The position numbers and the translations under genes are program-made. A stretch of DNA of 14,697 nucleotides, from the NCBI GenBank assembly GCA_009699765.1, contig WLNN01000013.1, positions 1 through 14,697 on the forward strand, given 5' to 3'. Each line of letters begins with the position of its first letter. Position 1 is the first letter of the stretch. The notes below the pieces were generated by a model. That model did no database searches. It was not told where the DNA came from and saw only the letters and a program-made list of their open reading frames with translations. This DNA comes from Actinomycetota bacterium. GTDB lineage: Bacteria; Actinomycetota; Actinomycetes; Nanopelagicales; Nanopelagicaceae. Shown here piece after piece: positions 9,155-14,697 of the stretch.

Positions 9155-11827
9155 ATGTCAAAATTGCTAGATCGAATCATGCGAGCTGGCGAAGGAAAGA
9201 TTCTTCGCGATTTAAGCAAGATAGTCGATAAGGCCAATAGCTTTGAAGCAGTTATCTCCCCACTTTCAGATGATCAACTTCGCGGCAAAACAGCCGAGTT
9301 TAAGAATCGTCTCGAGCAGGGCGAAACTCTTGATGACATTCAGCCTGAAGCATTTGCAGTTGTGCGAGAAGCGGCAAAGCGCACCCTTGGTCAGCGTCAC
9401 TATGACGTTCAATTAATGGGCGGAGCAGCTCTACATCTCGGCAATATCGCAGAAATGCGTACCGGTGAGGGTAAAACTCTCGTTGCAACATTACCTTCGT
9501 ACCTCAATGCCTTAGCCGGTAAAGGTGTTCATGTTGTTACCGTTAATGATTATCTTGCAGAACGTGATAGCGAATGGATGGGACGCATCCATCGTTTCTT
9601 AGGATTAACCGTTGGAGTAATTCTAAATAGCATGAACCCTGCCGAACGACGCGCTGCATACGCATGTGACATAACCTATGGAACAAATAACGAATTTGGT
9701 TTTGATTATCTACGTGACAACATGGCCTGGACGCTTGAAGATTGCGTACAACGCGAGCACTTCTTCGCCGTTGTTGACGAAGTTGACTCAATCCTCATTG
9801 ATGAAGCCCGTACCCCTTTAATCATCAGCGGACCCGCAGATAAAGCGACTAAATGGTATGAAGAATTTGCAAATATCGCTACAAAGCTCACTCGTAATGT
9901 GCATTATGAAGTGGATGAGAAGAAAAAGACCGTTGGAATTCTCGAAGATGGCGTAACAAAAGTAGAAGAACTTCTTCAGATTGAAAATCTCTATGAAGCT
10001 GCCAATACGAGTCTTATTGGATATCTCAACAATTCAGTGCGCGCTAAAGAGCTTTTCAAGCGCGATAAAGACTATGTCGTAATGAATGGCGAGCTCCTTA
10101 TTGTCGACGAACATACAGGTCGCATGTTGGCTGGACGTCGTTATAGCGAAGGTCTTCACCAAGCGCTTGAAGCTAAAGAGCGTATTGAGATTAAAGACGA
10201 AAACCAGACTTTAGCGACCATTACTCTTCAAAATTACTTCCGTCTCTACGAAAAGATTTCTGGTATGACCGGAACTGCAATGACAGAGGCATCTGAATTT
10301 CATCAGATTTATAAACTTGGTGTTGTGCCAATTCCAACCAACCGTGAGATGCAGAGAATTGACCAAGCTGACCTTGTCTACAAGTCAGAGATCGGAAAAT
10401 TCAACGCCGTAGTTCGTGACATCGTTGAACGTCACCGTAAAGGTCAGCCTGTTTTGGTCGGCACAGTAAGTGTCGAAAAGTCAGAAGAGCTATCTGCGCT
10501 TTTAAAGAAAGCCGGAGTCCCACACGAAGTTCTTAATGCAAAGCACCACGAGCGTGAAGCATCAATTGTTGCGCGCGCTGGTGTTAAAGGTGCTGTAACA
10601 GTTGCGACAAATATGGCTGGTCGCGGTACGGACATCATGCTCGGCGGAAACCCTGAGTTTATGGCTGACTTTGAGCTTCAGCGACGTGGGATTTCTCCTG
10701 TAGAAAATGCAACTGAATATGAAGCTGCTTGGCCGACAGAAATTGCAAAGCAGAAAGCTGCAGTTGCAACTGATCATGAAGAAGTCATCTCCCTAGGCGG
10801 TCTCTATGTATTGGGTACTGAACGTCACGAATCTCGACGTATCGATAACCAATTACGAGGACGTTCTGGTCGTCAGGGCGATCCCGGAGAATCACGTTTC
10901 TACCTCTCGCTTCAAGATGAACTCATGCGCCGTTTTAATTCAGCCTTGGTCGAGCGTTTTCTTGCTGCCGCTGGCTTGCCTGAGGATGAACCAATCGAAT
11001 CGAAGATGGTTTCAAATGCTATTCGCTCAGCTCAAACACAGGTAGAAGCTCAGAACTTTGAGATTCGTAAGAATGTTCTCAAATATGACGATGTTATGAA
11101 TCGTCAGCGTTTAGTTATCTATAGCGAGCGACGTTTAGTGCTTGAAGGCAAAGATATTGGAGAGCAAGTTCAAGACTTCGTTGGCGAAACTTTAAGCGCC
11201 TATGTCAGTGCAGCTACCGCTGAGGGATATGCCGAAGATTGGAATCTCACAGATCTTTGGAGTGCGCTTAAGGTTATTTATCCAGTTTCCTTTACAACGG
11301 ATGAGTTACTTTCTGAAATTGGTGGTGCCGCAGCTCTTGATTCAGAATTTTTGGAACAGCGAATCCTTGATGATGCGCGCAAAGCATATGCTGCACGTGA
11401 GGCTCAATTAAGCACTCAAGTCATGCGCGAATTAGAGAGAAAAGTCTTGTTATCAGTACTTGACCGCAAGTGGCGTGAGCACCTCTACGAGATGGATTAT
11501 CTACAAGAAGGTATTGGTCTTCGTGCAATGGCACAACGTGATCCACTCGTTGAATACCAACGCGAGGGATATGAACTTTTCGCTGCGATGATGGAGGCAA
11601 TTAAGGAAGAACTAGCAGGCTTGGTCTTTAATGTTGAAGTTACTATTGAAGGCGACGGCAATGGCGTTTCTGCAAAGGGAGTAGACAACAAGCCTGCTCA
11701 GGTTGCTCCACTCCGATATACGGCTGCGGATGAGAATGGTGTTGTCACTTCAGGTGACGTTTCACGCAACAGCCCATGCCCTTGCGGTTCTGGAAAGAAA
11801 TATAAGCGTTGCCACGGCGGCGCTTAA
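9155..11827 (+). CDS. secA: Preprotein translocase motor ATPase SecA
   Basis: 890 residues, full length. SecA binds preproteins and drives them through SecYEG using ATP. Motifs in order: Walker A MRTGEGKT (101-108, K107), [45 protein letters not shown] (Walker B), the cross-linking domain, [47 protein letters not shown], the helical scaffold/wing region, and a C-terminal SEC-C zinc motif with C875, C877, C886 and H887. It is preceded by a proper ribosome site. It is SecA1-type (housekeeping), given its size, SEC-C tail and position by comF. It converges on the Rv3235-family gene with only 6 bp between stop codons. Confidence 0.98.
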   Translation: MSKLLDRIMRAGEGKILRDLSKIVDKANSFEAVISPLSDDQLRGKTAEFKNRLEQGETLDDIQPEAFAVVREAAKRTLGQRHYDVQLMGGAALHLGNIAEMRTGEGKTLVATLPSYLNALAGKGVHVVTVNDYLAERDSEWMGRIHRFLGLTVGVILNSMNPAERRAAYACDITYGTNNEFGFDYLRDNMAWTLEDCVQREHFFAVVDEVDSILIDEARTPLIISGPADKATKWYEEFANIATKLTRNVHYEVDEKKKTVGILEDGVTKVEELLQIENLYEAANTSLIGYLNNSVRAKELFKRDKDYVVMNGELLIVDEHTGRMLAGRRYSEGLHQALEAKERIEIKDENQTLATITLQNYFRLYEKISGMTGTAMTEASEFHQIYKLGVVPIPTNREMQRIDQADLVYKSEIGKFNAVVRDIVERHRKGQPVLVGTVSVEKSEELSALLKKAGVPHEVLNAKHHEREASIVARAGVKGAVTVATNMAGRGTDIMLGGNPEFMADFELQRRGISPVENATEYEAAWPTEIAKQKAAVATDHEEVISLGGLYVLGTERHESRRIDNQLRGRSGRQGDPGESRFYLSLQDELMRRFNSALVERFLAAAGLPEDEPIESKMVSNAIRSAQTQVEAQNFEIRKNVLKYDDVMNRQRLVIYSERRLVLEGKDIGEQVQDFVGETLSAYVSAATAEGYAEDWNLTDLWSALKVIYPVSFTTDELLSEIGGAAALDSEFLEQRILDDARKAYAAREAQLSTQVMRELERKVLLSVLDRKWREHLYEMDYLQEGIGLRAMAQRDPLVEYQREGYELFAAMMEAIKEELAGLVFNVEVTIEGDGNGVSAKGVDNKPAQVAPLRYTAADENGVVTSGDVSRNSPCPCGSGKKYKRCHGGA

Positions 11828-11833
11828 CCGTTG

Positions 11834-12340
11834 CTAAATTAAGGTAAGTGCTGTGCAGAGCCAACGCCCATCAATACCTTCACATCGCAAAACAAGCGCG
11901 CGTACTCTTTCGCCAAAACGAACTGTGATTGTGCTTTCGCAAATTCCATCTAGCGGTTCTGTCAGATGTATTTTCCGTATTCGGCCAATCTCCTTTACCG
12001 ATCCGGCCATCGCCAGCAAATCACAATAAGTCACTCGATGGCATCGCGCATGCAATTGTGCGGGTTGCCTCCGTCCTGCCAATATTTCGAGAAAGTTTGT
12101 TGCAAAACCCATTATCCAAAGATGTAAATCAGGCAGTAGTTGCGCAGAAGTTGGTTGAGGTTGATCATCTAAATCGAAACTCTCGCCAAATGTCGAAGGA
12201 AGTGAGTAGAGCAGCGCCTTCTGCGGGGGATGAACCTTTTCGGGAATCATGTAGAGATCGAGAGTCGGGTGCGCCCATAAATCAGGAGTAGTTGTGCTCG
12301 AAGTGAAAGTCAATGGTGATGATCGCTTAGCTGTTGTCAT
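11834..12340 (-). CDS. Rv3235 family protein
   Basis: 168 residues on the minus strand, from ATG at 12340 to TAG at 11834. The N-terminal ~70 residues are Thr/Pro-rich and look disordered. The C-terminal half (about 75-168) is compact: FATNFLEILAGRRQPAQL, then VREIG-type helix/strand, TVRFGERVRALVLRCEG, and the end DGRWLCTALTLI. This is the pattern of the Rv3235 family, known from the same neighbourhood (near secA) in Mycobacterium and other actinobacteria. No enzyme motif is visible and its role is unknown. The gene lies tail to tail with secA. It is divergent from the SAF gene across a 122-bp region holding an inverted repeat. A 120-residue plus-strand frame overlapping it (11929-12291) has no family character. 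Confidence 0.7.
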   Translation of the reverse strand: MTTAKRSSPLTFTSSTTTPDLWAHPTLDLYMIPEKVHPPQKALLYSLPSTFGESFDLDDQPQPTSAQLLPDLHLWIMGFATNFLEILAGRRQPAQLHARCHRVTYCDLLAMAGSVKEIGRIRKIHLTEPLDGICESTITVRFGERVRALVLRCEGIDGRWLCTALTLI

Positions 12341-12415
12341 GAAGGAAGAGTGCTCAAAACAATCACTTAATTCATCCGACGTATAGATAAATTTTCATCA
12401 TACTAAAGTCGTAAT

Positions 12416-12447
12416 GTGGATAGCCAAAAATTAAAGTTGGCATCCAC
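12416..12447. promoter_or_regulatory. 11-bp inverted repeat in the divergent promoter region (candidate operator)
   Basis: GTGGAT-a-GCCAA (12416-12427) mirrors TTGGCATCCAC (12437-12447): 11 paired bases, one bulged A and a 9-nt AT-rich centre. It sits just before TATCTT (12450-12455), so it covers the expected -35/spacer region of the SAF gene. If that transcript is leaderless the repeat is not transcribed, which favours a protein-binding DNA site over an RNA hairpin. The remaining bases 12341-12415 are AT-rich with no further structure I can support. Confidence 0.5.
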
Positions 12448-12449
12448 AC

Positions 12450-12455
12450 TATCTT
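12450..12455 (+). promoter_or_regulatory. Candidate -10 (TATCTT) for the SAF/CpaB-like gene
   Basis: TATCTT ends 7 nt before the ATG at 12463, again the spacing expected for a leaderless transcript. A clear -35 is lacking; its place is taken by the inverted repeat at 12416-12447. No Shine-Dalgarno sequence is present. Confidence 0.42.
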
Positions 12456-12462
12456 CCCTGCT

Positions 12463-13065
12463 ATGGGTACAAATAATTCAAAGAGATCAAATAGCAGATT
12501 GATAATTGCAGGCGCATTGTTCATAACCTCGATTGCTGCATCTTTTCTCATTTCATTTCTCTCTCACACAGGTAGCCAATACTGGACTTTGACTAGGCCA
12601 CTTCCGCAAGGTGCAAAGATTGAAAGTGGAGACATCGCCGTAGTGACTGCAACTTTGGACAAGGGATTGCGAGGTTACATTTCGGCTTCTCAATCAGTAG
12701 TTGGCTCTCTCATCCAACGTTCGATGCACGCGGGGGAGTTGCTTCGAAGTGATGCGATTAGTAACAAGCCAGGCAGGCAAGTAATTGAAAGTCTTTCACT
12801 CTTAATCCGTACCGCTGATATCCCATCATCAACTTCCCCGGGCGATCTTGTGACTCTCTATCAAATTCATGATGCAAGAAATGGTGAAGAGATTGAGCCA
12901 CCAACAACAATTCTCTCTGGAGTATTTATTCGAGATATCGAGAGAAAGAGTGCAAATTTTGGGAGCGACCTATCAATCACTATCTCTCTTGAACGAGATG
13001 ATGTAGCGACAGTCCTGGCAGCAACTTCTAGTGGAAGAATCGTGGTTGTTCCCTCACATGGATAA
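12463..13065 (+). CDS. SAF domain membrane protein, CpaB-like
   Basis: 200 residues. A basic N-terminus (KRSNSR) is followed by one hydrophobic helix at about 13-33, so it is an N-terminally anchored protein with its bulk outside. Residues ~42-103 fit a SAF domain: a 'TRPLPQGAKIESGDIAVV' start, a 'VVGSLIQRSMHAGELLRSDAI' end. The rest (about 108-200) is a beta-rich domain containing SPGDLVTLYQI, as in CpaB/RcpC proteins of Flp/Tad pili. Its last 8 nt overlap the start of the CpaE-like gene, so the two are translationally coupled. No pilin, CpaF ATPase or TadB/C gene is in the window, so a pilus role is not shown. SAF proteins of this kind are common in non-piliated actinobacteria and their function there is unknown. 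Confidence 0.72.
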   Translation: MGTNNSKRSNSRLIIAGALFITSIAASFLISFLSHTGSQYWTLTRPLPQGAKIESGDIAVVTATLDKGLRGYISASQSVVGSLIQRSMHAGELLRSDAISNKPGRQVIESLSLLIRTADIPSSTSPGDLVTLYQIHDARNGEEIEPPTTILSGVFIRDIERKSANFGSDLSITISLERDDVATVLAATSSGRIVVVPSHG

Positions 13066-14083
13066 GACAATTTCTTCTGCAGTAACAGCGATAAGTGATG
13101 TTAGTCAAGAGAATTTTATCGCTTCTTCGTTGATCAGGCTTGGGTATGACGTGATTTATCGAGCCACAACGCCTCAAGAACTAAAGCGATTCCTCTTGAT
13201 AAATGAGGAGGTTCTACTGGTAATTTCAGATGACTTCCGTGACGTAGCAAAAATTGAAATCAGAGATATGCTCGTTATCAGAGGTAAATCACCCTTAAGA
13301 AACACGATTGCCACTCACAACCCAACTAACGATCTCGAACTTTCAGAAGTCCTTAGAGAGCGAAAGAATCATGAGATAGCGACCGCACGAATACCATCAC
13401 CTTGTAGGTCAAAGGTTGCGCTTTTTATGTCAACGGGACGATCATCAGGTACTACAACCGTTGCCATAAATTTTGCACATTCACTTGCTAGCCTCGGCGA
13501 AAGAGTTTTACTTATAGATGCAAATTCATCTCACCCAGATTTAGCGGATCGTTTTGAGCTGCACGGACTCTTCAAAAAAATAGCAGAGACGCGTTTCGGT
13601 TTTGCTCTTTGTGAAATGAATTCTCTCGAGTCACTCCATATCTTTGCCGAGCAAGCAACAGCATTTGATACTGTCGTGATCGATATTGGCCGCTATCAAA
13701 GCAATAGATTGAACTCCTTAGGGCGCAGAATTGAGGATTTGATTTTTTCCTGGGCTCTTCAATCCGCTGATTTTCAATTCATCCTCAGCAGAGAAGATCA
13801 GATTGAGTGCGCCGCAGCCGTACATTCAAACGCCCTAACTTTGAATCCAAAAATTGAATCTGCGGTTTTAATCCACCTAAATAGTGTGTTGAGTTCCCGA
13901 AATCGAGAGAAACTTACGATGGAGATAATTCAAGGCACCGGAATTAGGAGTTTTCTCATCTCTAGAGATGCGAAGGCAGTGGAGAAAATGGAACGCGAGC
14001 ATTCAACAATCTTTGACTCATCTCCTAAGAGCATGCTCAAATCTGAGATCGTAGCCTTAGGGTCCTGCCTAAAAAGCGGTTAA
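13058..14083 (+). CDS. CpaE/MinD-like P-loop protein with degenerate Walker A
   Basis: 341 residues from ATG 13058, which overlaps the SAF stop by 8 nt (ATGGATAA); an upstream in-frame GTG at 13031 would overlap by 35 nt and is less likely. Residues 1-115 look like the receiver-like N-terminal domain of CpaE (AISDVSQENF ... VLLVISDDF). Residues 118-335 are a MinD/ParA-type fold: a strand, then a Walker A position reading GRSSGTTT (127-134), the characteristic LLIDANSSHPDL strand with D154, TVVIDIGR at the Walker B position (D209), and late beta strands. Both lysines of the deviant KGGxGKT motif are replaced (G127 and T132). Many actinobacterial relatives already have GRTT; this one also lacks the Arg. 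ATP hydrolysis is therefore doubtful. It may be a localisation factor for the SAF protein. Confidence 0.7.
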   Translation: MDKTISSAVTAISDVSQENFIASSLIRLGYDVIYRATTPQELKRFLLINEEVLLVISDDFRDVAKIEIRDMLVIRGKSPLRNTIATHNPTNDLELSEVLRERKNHEIATARIPSPCRSKVALFMSTGRSSGTTTVAINFAHSLASLGERVLLIDANSSHPDLADRFELHGLFKKIAETRFGFALCEMNSLESLHIFAEQATAFDTVVIDIGRYQSNRLNSLGRRIEDLIFSWALQSADFQFILSREDQIECAAAVHSNALTLNPKIESAVLIHLNSVLSSRNREKLTMEIIQGTGIRSFLISRDAKAVEKMEREHSTIFDSSPKSMLKSEIVALGSCLKSG

Positions 14084-14109
14084 TCAGCCGGCGTACTCTC
14101 CGATATTCT
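14081..14109 (+). promoter_or_regulatory. Promoter for the DUF6912 gene (TTAATC-17-TATTCT), leaderless
   Basis: TTAATC (14081-14086) overlaps the stop codon of the CpaE-like gene. After a 17-nt spacer comes TATTCT (14104-14109), and the ATG at 14116 begins 6 nt later. This places the transcription start at the start codon. No ribosome-binding purine run is present. The -35 is only a partial match. Confidence 0.48.
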
Positions 14110-14115
14110 TCTCGC

Positions 14116-14508
14116 ATGCGCGTATATCTAGCTTCGACTGCTGATGAACTTCAAGATTTTTTCAATGAAAAAAGCTTGGATGTTCCTGAAGTGTATGCGC
14201 CAACAGATATTTACTGCAGCACGCATCCGGAGATGGATGAAGAAGAGATTGAGTATTCACTTTCGCTTTTAGCTGCAGAAGATTCACTTGAACTTACAGA
14301 TGATTCATCTGGTGCGCCTCTAGTAATCGCCTTTGAGGTTCCTGCCGAATTCTTCGGTGGCTTTGATGAGGTAACCGCGGCTTTACTCAAGCCTCTTGAA
14401 TGGAAGCAAGTTGAAGCGATATTTGAAGTTGGCGATGATGCTGATGACCTCACCTGGTTTGCGCCTCAAGAGGTAGAAATTCGCATCAACGATTGGTTAG
14501 CGAAGTAG
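14116..14508 (+). CDS. DUF6912 family protein, strongly acidic
   Basis: 130 residues, soluble, no signal peptide or membrane segment. It opens MRVYLASTADELQDFF, then VYAPT, an acidic helix with MDEEEIEYSLSLLAAEDSL, a PLVIAFEVP strand, and ends VEIRINDWLAK. This matches DUF6912, a family of small actinobacterial proteins found close to the SAF/CpaE-like genes and the PdtaS kinase. It has about 32 Asp/Glu against 6 Lys/Arg, so a very low pI. The function is unknown; no catalytic motif is visible. It probably shares a transcript with the next gene, whose ATG is 6 nt after its stop. Confidence 0.75.
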   Translation: MRVYLASTADELQDFFNEKSLDVPEVYAPTDIYCSTHPEMDEEEIEYSLSLLAAEDSLELTDDSSGAPLVIAFEVPAEFFGGFDEVTAALLKPLEWKQVEAIFEVGDDADDLTWFAPQEVEIRINDWLAK

Positions 14509-14514
14509 TTCAAG

Positions 14515-14697
14515 ATGGGCTCAATTGAAGAATTCGTAGAGGGTAGAACTCCTGCCTCAGCCGAGGAGATTCACACGCTGCGTGAATTGGTTGCAGATTG
14601 GCAACTCCTATCGGATTTATCGTTTGCAGATTTAGTTCTATGGGTACCGCTAAGAAAAGATGATGCAAGCTGGCCAACTGGTTATATTGCGGTAGCG
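14515..14697 (+). CDS. pdtaS: PdtaS-like sensor histidine kinase, N-terminal part (3' truncated by window edge)
   Basis: ATG at 14515 opens a frame of 61 codons that runs off the window without a stop. The segment reads MGSIEEFVEG near the start, then a helix leading into DWQLLSDLSFADLVLWVPLR, then a GYIAVA strand. The 'W.LL.DLSFAD..LWV' block is the recognisable N-terminus (GAF-type sensor) of PdtaS-family kinases, the cytosolic sensor that phosphorylates the ANTAR-domain regulator PdtaR in Mycobacterium. The kinase core lies beyond the window, so the assignment depends on this N-terminal match. It follows the DUF6912 stop by 6 nt with only a weak ribosome site, suggesting coupling. Confidence 0.68.
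   Translation, partial: MGSIEEFVEGRTPASAEEIHTLRELVADWQLLSDLSFADLVLWVPLRKDDASWPTGYIAVA

Noticed and set aside
11929..12291. 120-residue plus-strand frame opposite the Rv3235-family gene
   Set aside because: Low-complexity composition with no family resemblance; the minus-strand frame shows clear protein-like conservation.
13031..13057. GTG start adding 9 residues to the CpaE-like protein
   Set aside because: ATG 13058 gives a tight 8-nt overlap with the SAF stop and begins at the receiver-like domain; the extra residues add nothing recognisable.

Overview
The window is about 14.7 kb of a compact, moderate-GC (roughly mid-40s % by eye) actinobacterial chromosome. The gene families (membrane glycosyltransferase, DUF5719, DUF3499, ManB, AhcY, MtrA/MtrB, ComF, SecA, Rv3235 family, DUF6912, PdtaS-type kinase) are an actinobacterial core set. 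Fairly low GC, very short intergenic spaces and missing members of the usual cluster point to a streamlined lineage, most likely freshwater acI (Nanopelagicales). That taxonomic placement is an inference from style, not from a search.

Layout. 1-2916: the C-terminal half of a large polytopic glycosyltransferase overlapping a secreted DUF5719 protein (cell-envelope pair). 2949-4737: DUF3499 zinc-ribbon-like protein and phosphomannomutase ManB, each with a promoter -10 about 7 nt before its ATG. 4738-4880: a 143-nt leader with nested complementary helices. 4881-8409: ahcY-mtrA-mtrB as one tight operon (0 and 1 nt spacing). 8441-11827: ComF-family protein and secA. 11834-12340: Rv3235-family gene on the minus strand, converging on secA. 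12341-12462: divergent intergenic region with an 11-bp inverted repeat. 12463-14083: a membrane SAF/CpaB-like protein overlapping a CpaE/MinD-like protein whose Walker A motif lacks both lysines. 14116-end: an extremely acidic DUF6912 protein and the start of a PdtaS-like histidine kinase.

Functional themes: cell-envelope synthesis and its control (glycosyltransferase, DUF5719, ManB for GDP-mannose, MtrAB), methyl-cycle maintenance (AhcY), protein export (SecA), and a small SAF/CpaE-like module of unknown function. Compared with the Mycobacterium arrangement sahH-tmk-mtrA-mtrB-lpqB-(Rv3243c)-comF-like-hpf-secA, this window lacks tmk, lpqB and hpf.

I saw no tRNA, rRNA, CRISPR array, IS element, phage gene or strong intrinsic terminator. 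Most of the window is ordinary conserved core genome. The items most worth follow-up are the ahcY leader, the inverted repeat before the SAF gene, the lysine-less Walker A protein, the short-type AhcY and the repeated leaderless-promoter layout.
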